The notes beneath the pieces are model-generated. The model was given only the letters and a program-made list of their open reading frames with translations. It did not search any database and was not told where the DNA came from. From assembly GCF_023634065.1 (NCBI RefSeq), contig NZ_JALKCV010000002.1:310001-374000 (forward strand): 64,000 nucleotides of DNA, in the 5' to 3' direction. Position numbers and translations under genes: made by a program. The number at the start of each line of letters is the position of its first letter. Position 1 is the stretch's first letter. Below are positions 16,203 through 25,530 of this stretch, in pieces. Source of the stretch: Microbulbifer litoralis (GTDB taxonomy: Bacteria > Pseudomonadota > Gammaproteobacteria > Pseudomonadales > Cellvibrionaceae).

Positions 16203-16836
16203 GTCCCAGAGTCGGGGAAAGCCAGCAACTTCTGTAGGAACCTGCCCCGCAGGCGAACGGGGCGAACAGAAACAAGCCCACCACCGAAAAACGATACCGC
16301 TCCTAAAAGAGATCACCTCAAACAGGTTGGCCGCGTCGTGAGCCCCGAAAAAGGCAACAGCTTTGCCGCAAAGAGCGCAAAAGAAAAATGCAGTAACAAT
16401 CTGCCCGAAGCACGGCTAACGCATGGAAGCCAGACACACCTAACTCGTCTGGAACTAAAGTGCGTCAGGGGCAGTCACTGAGATCACTGTTTTGCGCAAT
16501 CCGGACGTGGCGTAGAAAGCTTTTTCGAACTGGTGGGATTAGCGGCTGCTGGCGCAAAAGGGCAATACCGCCGGGTGTAATGCTATGTAATAGTACTTGG
16601 CTGACCGGCAGGCAGCGGCAGGGTAGAATTGCCCGCTTGAGGAGAAAAGGCCGGTTAGTACAAGGTTATCGACCCGCGCCCGAAAATATTGAGATGGAGT
16701 TTGCAAAACAGACGACTAAACGGGGTGGGGACCCCACGGGGGCGATCGCTTTTCGGCGCGGCAGAAAAATGAAGAGGCTGCGCCGACCGCCTGATGTATC
16801 CACTGGTGCGATTGTAAAAAAACAAGACGTCTTGGC
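16203..16836 (+). other. Upstream region of the capsule locus
   Basis: A 634-bp gap with no gene I can support; an open frame at 16460-16840 is Arg-rich with no family resemblance. The best promoter-like pair is CTGACC at 16601-16606 and TAGAAT at 16624-16629 (17-base spacer), which would give kpsM a ~200-nt leader. I looked for, and did not find, the ops/JUMPStart element GGCGGTAG that often precedes such loci. Confidence 0.4.
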
Positions 16837-17625
16837 ATGAACTCTATTTCACGAACACCCTGGCAGATCCAGCGCGATGTGATGCACGCATTGCTGGTGC
16901 GCGAGATGAAGACGCGCTTCGGCAAGTGGCGCCTGGGCTATGCCTGGGTTTTGCTGGAGCCGGCCATGCATATGTTGGTGCTGGTTGCGGTCTTCAGCTT
17001 TCTCGGTCGGGAATTTTATCCGGGAATCCCCACCGCGCTGTTTATGCTCGGCGGTATCGCGCCCTTTCTTTTCTTCGGCCAGTGCTTCACTAAATCCCTG
17101 GCAGCGGTGGCATCCAACCGCGGGCTGTTCAGCTATCGACAGTTGCGCCCTTTTGATGCGGTGGTGACCCGAGTCCTGCTCGAGTTCTGCATATACCTCT
17201 TTAGCCTGGTGGCACTGTTGGGGATTCTTGCGTGGTTCGGTGTGGCAGCCACGTTCAACGATTTCCTGTTGCTGGTGGCCGTCAATATCCTGTTTCTGGG
17301 GTTCTGCCTGGGCCTCAGCCTGGCGCTGTGTGTGTTCGGCGAACGCTTTCCCGAGGCCGCCAAGTTTGGCCCGATGATTCAGCGGCCGCTGTACTTCATG
17401 TCCGGGGTATTTTTCTCGCTCGAGCATATTCCCGAGGAGTACCACCCCTACCTGTCCTGGAATCCCCTGCTGCATGTGATCGAGCTGACACGCGAAGGAC
17501 TTTTTGCCAGCTACCACGGCATGTTCGCCGATATGCAGTACCTGGTGATGAGTTCTGTCGGCATGTTGGCGTTCGGGCTGCTGGTATACCGGGCCAACTG
17601 GCGCGACCTGGTACGCAGCCAATGA
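16837..17625 (+). CDS. kpsM: Capsule ABC exporter, permease subunit KpsM
   Basis: Inner-membrane permease of the group 2 capsule exporter, 262 aa (E. coli KpsM 258), with six predicted membrane helices between about 35 and 255. The N-terminal VREMKTRFGKWRLGYAWVLLEP is the typical ABC2-type polysaccharide permease signature. It pairs with the ATPase that overlaps its stop codon (ATGA). Together they move lipid-linked polysaccharide across the inner membrane. The ribosome-binding site is weak. This is the first gene of the capsule locus. Confidence 0.95.
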   Translation: MNSISRTPWQIQRDVMHALLVREMKTRFGKWRLGYAWVLLEPAMHMLVLVAVFSFLGREFYPGIPTALFMLGGIAPFLFFGQCFTKSLAAVASNRGLFSYRQLRPFDAVVTRVLLEFCIYLFSLVALLGILAWFGVAATFNDFLLLVAVNILFLGFCLGLSLALCVFGERFPEAAKFGPMIQRPLYFMSGVFFSLEHIPEEYHPYLSWNPLLHVIELTREGLFASYHGMFADMQYLVMSSVGMLAFGLLVYRANWRDLVRSQ

Positions 17626-18338
17626 TCGAGTTACGCAATCTCACCAAGTCCTTCCGCACGCCGCATGGGCGCAAGGTGCTGTTCCGGGATGTCAATGCGG
17701 TATTTCCCGAGGGCAAGAATATCGGCATCCTCGGTCGCAATGGCGCCGGCAAGTCCACCCTGCTGAGAATCATGGGGGGCATTGATTACCCGGACACCGG
17801 CCGTGTGGTAACCGACCAGCGGATCTCCTGGCCGATGGGGCTGTCCGGGGGCTTCCAGGGCAGTATGACGGGGCGCGAGAACGCGGCCTTTGTGTGCGGT
17901 CTGCACGGTATCTGGGGCCGGGAAAAGCGCAAGGTGCTGGGCCGGGTGCAGGAGTTTGCCGAGATCGGCAACTACTTCGATGCACCGGTAAAGACCTACT
18001 CCTCCGGGATGCGTTCGCGGCTGGCCTTTGGTCTCAGTATTTCTGTGGACTTTGACTGCTACCTGGTGGACGAGGTGATGTCCGTCGGGGATGCGCACTT
18101 CAAGCACAAGTGCCAGCAGGTGATCGCCGAGAAGCGCAAGACATCCAATTTCATTATTGTCGCGCACGGAATGGAGCAGCTTAAGAAAAATTGCGATGTC
18201 GGGATCTACCTGGGGCCCGAAGGGCTGGCAATCTACGACACCGTCGAGGCCGCCATCGCCGAGTACCAGAAGGGCCTGCCGCAGGCGCAGAAGAAAAAAA
18301 CGGCCGCCGGGAATCCGGGCCGATTGGTTAACAGTTAA
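17622..18338 (+). CDS. kpsT: Capsule ABC exporter, ATP-binding subunit KpsT
   Basis: ATPase of the capsule exporter, 238 aa. Walker A is GRNGAGKST (residues 38-46), the ABC signature is YSSGMRSR, and the Walker B region reads DCYLVDEVMSVGD, with the characteristic DEVMSVGD of KpsT/Wzt-type proteins. The ATG overlaps the kpsM stop. The Lys/Ala-rich tail (last ~20 residues) extends beyond E. coli KpsT (about 219 aa). The sequence has no C-terminal carbohydrate-binding domain, so it is KpsT-like, not Wzt-like. Confidence 0.96.
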   Translation: MIELRNLTKSFRTPHGRKVLFRDVNAVFPEGKNIGILGRNGAGKSTLLRIMGGIDYPDTGRVVTDQRISWPMGLSGGFQGSMTGRENAAFVCGLHGIWGREKRKVLGRVQEFAEIGNYFDAPVKTYSSGMRSRLAFGLSISVDFDCYLVDEVMSVGDAHFKHKCQQVIAEKRKTSNFIIVAHGMEQLKKNCDVGIYLGPEGLAIYDTVEAAIAEYQKGLPQAQKKKTAAGNPGRLVNS

Positions 18339-18346
18339 GAGTCTTG

Positions 18347-19576
18347 ATGGAACACAAAGAACCGATACAAGATGCGCGCAAGCTGGACTCCGGTGCCAAG
18401 CGTATCCGTTTGCAAAAGCTTGTCGGCGCGGCCCGGGATCTGTTTGGAGGCCCAGCTGAAGAGGGCGCGCCGCCGGTAACCGGCGTTCGCCGCTGGGCCG
18501 GCCTGGCGGTCTGCGTGCTGTTGCCGCTGTTGCTGGTCAGCGTGTACTACCTGGTTTGGGTCTCCGACCGCTATGTCAGCAGCACCCAACTGATCGTGAA
18601 AGAGAATGGCTCGAACCAGAACATGGCCTCGCCCCTGGGGTTCCTGGTGCCGGGTGTCGGCGGTGAGAGCCAGGATGCCTTCCTGGTGGTGAACTATATC
18701 CAGTCCCTGGATATGGCCCTGTACCTGGATGAAAAACTGGACCTGGCCGACTACTACAAGAGCGATCGCTACGATGTATTCTCACGGCTGGCGGAAGATG
18801 CCTCCCAGGAAGATTACCTGGAGTACTACCGCAGCCATATCGGTGTGGGGCACGACGAACAGACCGGCATCATCTCCATTGAAATGCAGGCTTATGAGCC
18901 CGATTTCGCACGCAAGCTGGTACAGACGGTAACCCTGAAGTCTGAAGACTTCGTCAACGCCATCAGTAACCAGCTGGCTGAAAAACAGGTGGCGTTCGTA
19001 CGCAAGGAACTGGATTTTGCCCAGGCCAAACTGCGTACCTCCAAACGCGAGATCCTGGATTTCCAGAACCGCAATAAAGTCGTCAGCCCGGAAGACCTCA
19101 CCAAGGGTATCAGCGGCATTATCCAGGAGCTGGAAGCGCAGCGGGCCACACAGCGGGCCAAGCTGACGGCGGCAAAAACCTACCTGAATCCGGGCTCTTC
19201 ACAGATTGTCTCCCTGGAAGCTGAGATAGACGCGCTCGAACAGCAGATCGAGGCGGAAAAGGTTCGCCTGGTCGGTGTCGCCGATGAAGAGGGCGAAGAG
19301 CGCCTGAACAGCCTCAGCGCGGAGTTCCAGAACCTGAAGCTGGAACTGCAATTCGCCATGGATGCCTACCAGGCCGGCCTTACCGCACTGGAAACCGCAA
19401 GAATGGAAGCTTCCAGCCGCCTGAAACATTTGATGGTCGTCAGTGAACCTTCACTGGCAGAAGAGGCCGAATACCCGAGAAAAATATACAACCTGACCAG
19501 CCTGGCAGTCATTTTGCTACTGATTTACGGCATCGTAAAAATGCTGGTAGCCAGCATCCGCGACCACCGGATGTAA
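18347..19576 (+). CDS. kpsE: Capsule export inner-membrane protein KpsE (PCP-3 family)
   Basis: Periplasmic adaptor of 409 aa that links the KpsMT transporter to the outer-membrane channel. Membrane helices at about 51-71 and 378-400 flank a large periplasmic domain with long coiled-coil stretches (about 200-370), the organisation of polysaccharide co-polymerase class 3 proteins. Unlike E. coli KpsE the N-terminal cytoplasmic tail is long (~50 residues). A TTG one codon earlier is also possible, but ATG at 18347 is preferred. It lies 8 bases after kpsT. Confidence 0.92.
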   Translation: MEHKEPIQDARKLDSGAKRIRLQKLVGAARDLFGGPAEEGAPPVTGVRRWAGLAVCVLLPLLLVSVYYLVWVSDRYVSSTQLIVKENGSNQNMASPLGFLVPGVGGESQDAFLVVNYIQSLDMALYLDEKLDLADYYKSDRYDVFSRLAEDASQEDYLEYYRSHIGVGHDEQTGIISIEMQAYEPDFARKLVQTVTLKSEDFVNAISNQLAEKQVAFVRKELDFAQAKLRTSKREILDFQNRNKVVSPEDLTKGISGIIQELEAQRATQRAKLTAAKTYLNPGSSQIVSLEAEIDALEQQIEAEKVRLVGVADEEGEERLNSLSAEFQNLKLELQFAMDAYQAGLTALETARMEASSRLKHLMVVSEPSLAEEAEYPRKIYNLTSLAVILLLIYGIVKMLVASIRDHRM

Positions 19577-19591
19577 AAATGGCCGCTATAG

Positions 19592-19617
19592 GATGGGCAA
19601 AGCGCAGCGTGCCCATC
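19592..19617. repeat. REP-like palindrome between kpsE and kpsD
   Basis: GATGGGC and GCCCATC flank AAAGCGCAGCGT. The loop core GCGCAGCG matches the loop of the main REP family, so this is probably a diverged member. A second palindromic segment (GCCTGC/GCAGGC) follows within 40 bases. Confidence 0.6.
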
Positions 19618-19754
19618 ATGCAGGAGCCTGCCCGCAGGCGAAAAGAACAAGGCACCGCAGCTATTCGCCTGCAGGATAGGCAAAAAAATGCAGTGACGTA
19701 GCCGCCCAGCAGAATAGCCGGAAACAACAAACACGAACTAACAGACCAACACAG

Positions 19755-21398
19755 ATGTTCGCAAAAAAATTGAAAACCATCGGGGGATGGATGGCGCTCC
19801 TGGCAGCACTGGCGCTACCAACAGCCCAGGCCCTGGAAACCCAGCAACTGGACGAAGAGAATGCCGCTGCAACCCAGATGCAGCAGAACAGCGGCGTGCC
19901 CGTGTTCGGTGCCTCCCTGTTCCGCGGCGCCTTCCGCGACCAGCCCTATACCGGCTTCAACCCCACCTACCGGATCACGGTCGGCGACCAGATCAACCTG
20001 CAACTCTGGGGGGCTTACAGCTTCAGTGCCACCCTGCCGGTGGACCCCCAGGGCAATATCTTTATTCCCGAAGTGGGGCCCGTGCATGTGGCTGGCGTCG
20101 AGAACGGCGAGCTGAATAAATACGTTCTGCGCCATGTAAAGCAGGTGTTCAAGAACAACGTCCACGCCTACGCCAATCTCGAGGCCAGCCAGCCGGTCAA
20201 GGTGTTCGTCACCGGTTACGTCAACAAGCCGGGGCTCTACAACGGCTACTCGTCGGATTCCATTCTCTACTACCTGGACAGTGCCGGCGGCATCTCCCGC
20301 GAAAGCGGCAGCTTTATCGATGTCCGCGTCCAGCGCGGCGGTGACCTGCTGAAAAGAGTCAACCTTTACAATTTCCTGGTGGAAGGGGTCATGCCGCCAC
20401 TGCAGCTGCGCAATGGGGATGTGATTGTTGTCGGCCCGCGCCACGGCGCTGTCACCGTGGAAGGCGCAGTGCAGCAGTCGGCCCAGATTGAATTTACCGG
20501 CCCCTACACCCAGCTGGGTGAAATGCTGCTGGTGGCCAAGCCCGATCCGCAGGCCAACTTTGCCCGCATCACCCAGGTCATTGACGATCACCAACAGGCC
20601 TCCTACCTGCCACTGGACCAGGCCCTGACGGCACAACTGTATCCGGGCGCCCGGGTCGAACTGGTCCGCGACAACGATATCAAATCCATCTCCGTGAAAG
20701 TGAGCGGGGAGCTGGACGGCCCGGCGAGCTATGTAATGCCCTACGGCGCCACGCTCGAGGATCTGGTAACGCAGCTACAGTTCCGCCCCAATGCAGACCG
20801 CTCCGCGGTACAGCTCTACCGGGATAGCGTTGCCGAACGGCAACGGGAGGCACTGAATCGCTCGCTGGATGCCCTGCAGATGGAAGTGCTGACCCGCCAG
20901 CCCAACACAGACCTGGAGAAAACCGCCCAGAAAGACAATGCGGCAATGATCCAGAGCTTTATCGCCAAGGCCAGGCAGGCCCAGCCCCGCGGGCAGGTGG
21001 TGCTTGCCAACACCGGCAATGCCGGCGAGATGCTGCTGGAAGATGGCGACGAACTGGTGGTGCCGGTGAAAGCCTCCACCATCTCCATTGTGGGCGAAGT
21101 GGTATTCCCGACCTCACTGGTCTTCAACCGCAATCGCACGCTGGAAGATTACATCGAGCTGGCCGGCGGCTTCGCCAACAACGCCAATGAAGACGAGCTG
21201 GTTGTACTGCACCTGGACGGCACCATCAGCCGTATCGAAGACAACGACTTCGATAACCGCCTGGGCGACAGGCTGCGCCCCGGCGATGAAATCATGGTGA
21301 TGCCCAAGATCAAATCCAGCGAACTGCAGATCACCAAAGATGCAACAGAGATTCTGTATCGTATCGCCGTAGGGACAGCAGCGGTGCTGTCTTTCTAA
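19755..21398 (+). CDS. kpsD: Capsule outer-membrane export protein KpsD
   Basis: Secreted 547-aa protein (E. coli KpsD 558) that provides the outer-membrane route for capsule export. It has a signal peptide ending near TAQA, then a polysaccharide-export (Poly_export) domain: YRITVGDQINLQLWG followed by VDPQGNIFIPEVGPVHVAG. Several SLBB repeats follow (VFVTGYVNKPG, VTVEGAVQQ, ISIVGEVVFPTSL), which form the periplasmic ring. No lipobox is visible, as in KpsD and unlike Wza. It is 178 bases after kpsE, separated by palindromic repeats, so expression may not be fully coupled. Confidence 0.93.
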   Translation: MFAKKLKTIGGWMALLAALALPTAQALETQQLDEENAAATQMQQNSGVPVFGASLFRGAFRDQPYTGFNPTYRITVGDQINLQLWGAYSFSATLPVDPQGNIFIPEVGPVHVAGVENGELNKYVLRHVKQVFKNNVHAYANLEASQPVKVFVTGYVNKPGLYNGYSSDSILYYLDSAGGISRESGSFIDVRVQRGGDLLKRVNLYNFLVEGVMPPLQLRNGDVIVVGPRHGAVTVEGAVQQSAQIEFTGPYTQLGEMLLVAKPDPQANFARITQVIDDHQQASYLPLDQALTAQLYPGARVELVRDNDIKSISVKVSGELDGPASYVMPYGATLEDLVTQLQFRPNADRSAVQLYRDSVAERQREALNRSLDALQMEVLTRQPNTDLEKTAQKDNAAMIQSFIAKARQAQPRGQVVLANTGNAGEMLLEDGDELVVPVKASTISIVGEVVFPTSLVFNRNRTLEDYIELAGGFANNANEDELVVLHLDGTISRIEDNDFDNRLGDRLRPGDEIMVMPKIKSSELQITKDATEILYRIAVGTAAVLSF

Positions 21399-21638
21399 AC
21401 CTCTTCAACGGGGGAGTTCCCTCTCCCTTCTCGGGAGAGGAACACAGGGGAAGAATAAAACAGGCAAGACACCAGCAAGCAACGAAGCAAACACAGGGGA
21501 AGTTGGCGAACACCGCCACTTGGGGAATACGGACGGATCTCCAGCAACGAACAGACCGCTATGGGGGCGGTTTGCAGGGGAACCTACGCCGTAAAAAAGA
21601 AAATCAGGGGGGAAATAGTAATGGAACCGGGAGATGTA

Positions 21639-22553
21639 ATGAAAAAAGGACGTTCAAACCGCAAGGGAATTATTCTGGCCGGTGGCTCCGGCACTCGCCT
21701 GTACCCGCTCACCAGGGGCGTCAGCAAACAGTTGATGCCGGTGTACGACAAACCGATGATCTACTACCCGCTTACCACACTGATGCTGGCGGGTATCAGC
21801 GATATCCTGATCATCACCACACCGCAGGAGCAGCAGCTGTTCCAGAGCCTGCTGGGCGATGGCGCCCAGTGGGGCATCAACCTCAGTTACGCGATACAGC
21901 CTTCCCCGGATGGCCTTGCGCAGGCGTTCATTATCGGGCGTGAACACGTTGGCAATAACCCTAGTGCGCTGGTCCTCGGGGATAATATCTACTATGCCGA
22001 ACATTTCAGTGAAGTGCTTCACAACGCCGATGCCCGTGAACAGGGTGCTACTGTATTTGGCTACCACGTGGCGGATCCGCGGGCCTATGGCGTCGCTGAG
22101 TTTGATGAAACCGGCAAGGTCATCAGCCTGGAAGAAAAGCCCGAGCAACCCAAATCCAACTACGCCGTTACCGGCCTCTATTTCTACGACAACCAGGTCT
22201 GTGACCTGGCGCGGGAAATCAAGCCCAGTGCCCGCGGAGAGCTGGAAATCACCGACCTCAACCGAATCTATCTCGAGAATGCGCAACTCAATGTCGAAGT
22301 CATGGGCCGCGGCGCCGCCTGGCTGGATACCGGCACCCACGACAACCTGCTTGAAGCCGCGCACTTCGTACAGACCATCGAACGCCGCCAGGGCCTGAAA
22401 ATCGCCTGCCCGGAAGAAGTGGCTTTCCGCAAGGGCTTTATCACCGTCGAGCAACTGACCGAACAGGCACAGCCCCTGATGAAAAGCGGCTACGGCGGCT
22501 ACCTGCTGGAGGTAATCCGGGAGTCAAAACAGAACCACCGTTTCGCCCGCTAG
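21639..22553 (+). CDS. rmlA: Glucose-1-phosphate thymidylyltransferase
   Basis: First step of dTDP-L-rhamnose synthesis: glucose-1-phosphate plus dTTP gives dTDP-glucose. The 304-aa protein carries [18 protein letters not shown] with the nucleotide-binding GGSGTR loop, followed by [17 protein letters not shown], and the substrate region [12 protein letters not shown]. Two starts are possible: ATG 21639 with GGGAG just upstream, or ATG 21621 with GGGGG; I chose 21639 because it gives the family's usual N-terminus. The 240 bases before it hold no gene. REP elements separate it from rmlC. Confidence 0.95.
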   Translation: MKKGRSNRKGIILAGGSGTRLYPLTRGVSKQLMPVYDKPMIYYPLTTLMLAGISDILIITTPQEQQLFQSLLGDGAQWGINLSYAIQPSPDGLAQAFIIGREHVGNNPSALVLGDNIYYAEHFSEVLHNADAREQGATVFGYHVADPRAYGVAEFDETGKVISLEEKPEQPKSNYAVTGLYFYDNQVCDLAREIKPSARGELEITDLNRIYLENAQLNVEVMGRGAAWLDTGTHDNLLEAAHFVQTIERRQGLKIACPEEVAFRKGFITVEQLTEQAQPLMKSGYGGYLLEVIRESKQNHRFAR

Positions 22554-22565
22554 GAACCAGAGTCA

Positions 22566-22596
22566 GTAGCCCGGATGAAGCGAAGCGTAATCCGGG
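22566..22596 (+). repeat. REP palindrome between rmlA and rmlC
   Basis: Forward unit beginning GTAGCCCGGATGAAGCGAAG. One unit only, 12 bases after the rmlA stop. Confidence 0.85.
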
Positions 22597-22636
22597 GAAC
22601 CGGCCCGATCAAAGACCAAACAACCCAGATCACACC

Positions 22637-23185
22637 ATGAACGTAATAGAAACAGACATCCCGGACGTAAAAATCATAGAGCCCAAAATCTTCGGCGACG
22701 AACGCGGCTTCTTCTACGAATCCTTCCGCCAGGACACGTTCAACCGCGAATGCGCCGAGCGTGTATTCGTGCAGGACAATCACAGCAAATCCCGCCAGGG
22801 CATCCTGCGCGGCCTGCACTACCAGACCGAGAACACCCAGGGCAAGCTGGTGCGTGTCACCGCCGGTGAAGTCTACGACGTAGCCGTCGACCTTCGCCGC
22901 AGCTCGCCCACCTTCGGCAAATGGGTAGGCGTACTGTTGTCCGCTGAAAACAAACGCCAGCTCTGGGTTCCGGAAGGCTTCGCCCACGGCTTCTACGTCA
23001 CCAGCGAATCCGCCGAGTTCGTGTACAAATGCACCGACTGGTACAACCCGGAACACGAACACTCCATCCGCTGGGACGACCCGGACCTCAATATCGAATG
23101 GCCCCTGGTAAACGGTGAAGCCCCCCAGCTCTCTGCCAAAGACGCCGAAGGCCAACGCCTGAAAGAGGCCCCAACCTTCGCCTGA
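22637..23185 (+). CDS. rmlC: dTDP-4-dehydrorhamnose 3,5-epimerase
   Basis: Third step of dTDP-rhamnose synthesis, epimerising C3 and C5 of the 4-keto sugar. The 182-aa cupin-fold protein has IIEPKIFGDERGFFYESFRQ near the start, the active-site region QDNHSKSRQGILRGLHYQ containing the catalytic His, and WVPEGFAHGFYV with the conserved GFAHGF. Length is standard. It is part of the rmlA-C-D-B series, each gene separated by a REP element. Confidence 0.96.
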   Translation: MNVIETDIPDVKIIEPKIFGDERGFFYESFRQDTFNRECAERVFVQDNHSKSRQGILRGLHYQTENTQGKLVRVTAGEVYDVAVDLRRSSPTFGKWVGVLLSAENKRQLWVPEGFAHGFYVTSESAEFVYKCTDWYNPEHEHSIRWDDPDLNIEWPLVNGEAPQLSAKDAEGQRLKEAPTFA

Positions 23186-23211
23186 CCAACGGAGCAAGCG
23201 TCCGAACACAA

Positions 23212-23242
23212 GTAGCCTGGATGCAGCGAAGCGGAATCCAGG
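23212..23242 (+). repeat. REP palindrome between rmlC and rmlD
   Basis: Forward unit beginning GTAGCCTGGATGCAGCGAAG. A second palindrome, GCCGAGCTCCAGCTCGGC, follows at about 23297-23314. Confidence 0.8.
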
Positions 23243-23389
23243 GGAAGGCACCCGGCACCACGAAATGCCAATGCCGCAAAAGCCGCCCCTGAGCGCGCCG
23301 AGCTCCAGCTCGGCAACGGGCCAAAGGCCCAAACAAAACAACCTCTCCCCTATCGAGAGGCCGAACGACACCAGACAACCAAAAAGACC

Positions 23390-24250
23390 ATGAAAATCCT
23401 GATCACCGGCAAAAACGGCCAATTGGGCCAGGAACTGCAGAACAGAGCCCCGAAAGGCACCGAGCTGATAGCCCTGGACCGCACCCAACTGGATATCTCC
23501 AACGCCGAAGCCGTTATGAATACTATCGGCCAATACCAGCCAGACTTTATAGTGAATGCGGCCGCCTACACCGCAGTAGACAAAGCCGAACAGGAAGTCG
23601 AACAGGCCTACGCCATCAACGCCACCGGTGCGGAAAACCTGGCCCTCGCCGGCAGGGAACACGGCACAAGGCTGATCCATGTCTCCACCGACTTCGTCTT
23701 CGATGGCGAACACTCCAGTCCCTATGGCGTGGAAGACTCAGTAAGGCCCATCGGCGTATACGGCGAAAGCAAGGCCGCCGGCGAGGCCGCCGTGCGCGCA
23801 GTACTGCCGGAAGCCATCATCGTCCGTACCGCCTGGGTCTACGCCCGCCACGGCAGCAACTTCGTCAACACCATGCTCCGCCTGATGGCAGAGCGGGACC
23901 AACTGGGCGTGGTCGCCGACCAGATCGGCACACCCACCTGGACCGGCACCCTGGCAGATGCCATCTATACCCTGGCCAGCAACCGCGAAGCCAGGGGCAT
24001 CTACCACTGCACCGACGCCGGCGCCGCCAGCTGGTACGACTTCGCCGTCGCCATCTTCGAAGAAGGCAAGGCCGCCGGCTTGCTGCCGCAGGAAAGGCAA
24101 GTCCAGATCAACCCGATCACCACCGCCGACTTTCCAACCCCAGCCAGCCGCCCGGCCTACAGCGTCCTGGACAAAAGCCGCCTGACCCAAGAACTGAACT
24201 TCGAATTAACCCACTGGCGCCAGTCCCTGAGACAAGCCCTCACAACCTGA
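23390..24250 (+). CDS. rmlD: dTDP-4-dehydrorhamnose reductase
   Basis: Final step of dTDP-L-rhamnose synthesis, an NAD(P)H-dependent reductase of 286 aa. It has the N-terminal nucleotide-binding motif LITGKNGQLGQEL, the conserved DFIVNAAAYTAVDKAE, the STDFVFDG segment and the catalytic YGESKAAGE (YxxxK). Normal length and intact. Confidence 0.96.
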   Translation: MKILITGKNGQLGQELQNRAPKGTELIALDRTQLDISNAEAVMNTIGQYQPDFIVNAAAYTAVDKAEQEVEQAYAINATGAENLALAGREHGTRLIHVSTDFVFDGEHSSPYGVEDSVRPIGVYGESKAAGEAAVRAVLPEAIIVRTAWVYARHGSNFVNTMLRLMAERDQLGVVADQIGTPTWTGTLADAIYTLASNREARGIYHCTDAGAASWYDFAVAIFEEGKAAGLLPQERQVQINPITTADFPTPASRPAYSVLDKSRLTQELNFELTHWRQSLRQALTT

Positions 24251-24255
24251 ACACG

Positions 24256-24334
24256 CGTCATCCCGGACAAGGTCCAGGATCCAGTGCGGGCCACGAAAAC
24301 AAAGTAGCCTGGATGCAGCGAAGCGGAATCCAGG
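24256..24334 (+). repeat. Two dispersed repeats between rmlD and rmlB
   Basis: A CGTCATCCCGGACAAGGTCCAGGATCC element (about 24256-24282) of a different family, also present near 38850, followed by a REP unit GTAGCCTGGATGCAGCGAAG at 24304-24334. Confidence 0.75.
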
Positions 24335-24398
24335 AAAAGAAACCACAAAAGTGCACCCCGCCAACACGGGGTAAAGAAACCACGGACCCAAGAAAGAA

Positions 24399-25478
24399 AT
24401 GAGCAACCTACTGGTAACCGGCGGCGCCGGCTTTATAGGCGCCAACTTCGTCCACTACTGGATGAAGACCTACCCGCAAGACAAGGTCGTCGTACTGGAT
24501 GCGCTCACCTACGCCGGCAACAAAGCCAACCTGAATCCGGTAGCAGAGAATCCCAACTTCGTCTTCTATCACGGCGATATCTGCGATACCGCCCTGGTGG
24601 AAACCCTGTTGAAAGAGCACCACATAGACACCCTGGTGCACTTTGCCGCAGAGAGCCACGTAGACCGCTCCATCACCGGCCCGGATGCCTTTATAGAAAC
24701 CAATATCATCGGCACCCACAGCCTGCTGAAAGCGGCCAAGAAAATCTGGCTGGACGAAGGCCTGAACAAAGAAAACCACCGCTTCCACCACGTATCCACG
24801 GACGAGGTGTACGGCACGTTGGGCCCGGAAGACCCCGCCTTTAGTGAGACCACGCCCTACGCGCCCAACAGCCCTTACTCCGCGAGCAAGGCCGCCTCAG
24901 ATCATCTGGTAAGAGCCTATCATCACACCTATGGGCTCAAGGTCACTACCAGCAATTGCTCCAACAATTACGGGCCTTACCATTTCCCGGAGAAACTGAT
25001 TCCATTAGTCATCACGAATATCCTGCACGACAAGCCGTTGCCCATTTATGGTGATGGTCAGCAGATCCGGGATTGGCTGTATGTGGAAGACCATGCGCGT
25101 GGTATCGACCTGGTGATAAAAAAGGGACAGCTGGGCGAATGCTACAACATCGGCGGTATCAACGAGTGGGCTAATATCGATATCGTTAAACTAATTTGCG
25201 AATTGATGAACAATGAATTCAGAGAGAACCCAGAATGGGCGAAAAAATATCCACATGCAGATAAAGTCCGGAATGGGCTGGCGCAGGAATTGATCACTTT
25301 TGTCACCGATCGTGCCGGACATGATCGCCGCTATGCTATCGATCCGAAGAAATCGAACGAAGAACTCGAATATCAGCCGACCGAAAGCTTCGAAACAGGA
25401 ATTCGGAAGACAGTGCGTTGGTACCTGAGTAATGATAGCTGGTGGCAATCAGTTATTTCTGGTGATTACCAGGTTTAG
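24399..25478 (+). CDS. rmlB: dTDP-glucose 4,6-dehydratase
   Basis: Second step of dTDP-rhamnose synthesis. The 359-aa short-chain dehydrogenase/reductase has [14 protein letters not shown] for NAD binding, HVSTDEVYG with catalytic Thr/Asp/Glu, and [11 protein letters not shown] (YxxxK). [18 protein letters not shown] and [16 protein letters not shown] are family signatures. Base composition shifts within the gene: the first half is GC-rich with near-uniform codon choice, while the last third (from about 24900) is clearly more AT-rich, leading into the AT-rich glycosyltransferase region. This gradient may reflect recombination at the edge of an imported segment. Confidence 0.96.
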   Translation: MSNLLVTGGAGFIGANFVHYWMKTYPQDKVVVLDALTYAGNKANLNPVAENPNFVFYHGDICDTALVETLLKEHHIDTLVHFAAESHVDRSITGPDAFIETNIIGTHSLLKAAKKIWLDEGLNKENHRFHHVSTDEVYGTLGPEDPAFSETTPYAPNSPYSASKAASDHLVRAYHHTYGLKVTTSNCSNNYGPYHFPEKLIPLVITNILHDKPLPIYGDGQQIRDWLYVEDHARGIDLVIKKGQLGECYNIGGINEWANIDIVKLICELMNNEFRENPEWAKKYPHADKVRNGLAQELITFVTDRAGHDRRYAIDPKKSNEELEYQPTESFETGIRKTVRWYLSNDSWWQSVISGDYQV

Positions 25479-25530
25479 TATTTAAATCGTAGTCAAATCA
25501 AGTTCTAAATAGTTTTAAGTGTACGGAAAA

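Noticed and set aside
16203..16836. JUMPStart/ops element expected before capsule genes
   Set aside because: No GGCGGTAGCNT-type core on the plus strand in this region.
16460..16840. 126-codon open frame before kpsM
   Set aside because: Arg-rich, no start signal, overlaps the kpsM start; looks like random open GC-rich sequence.
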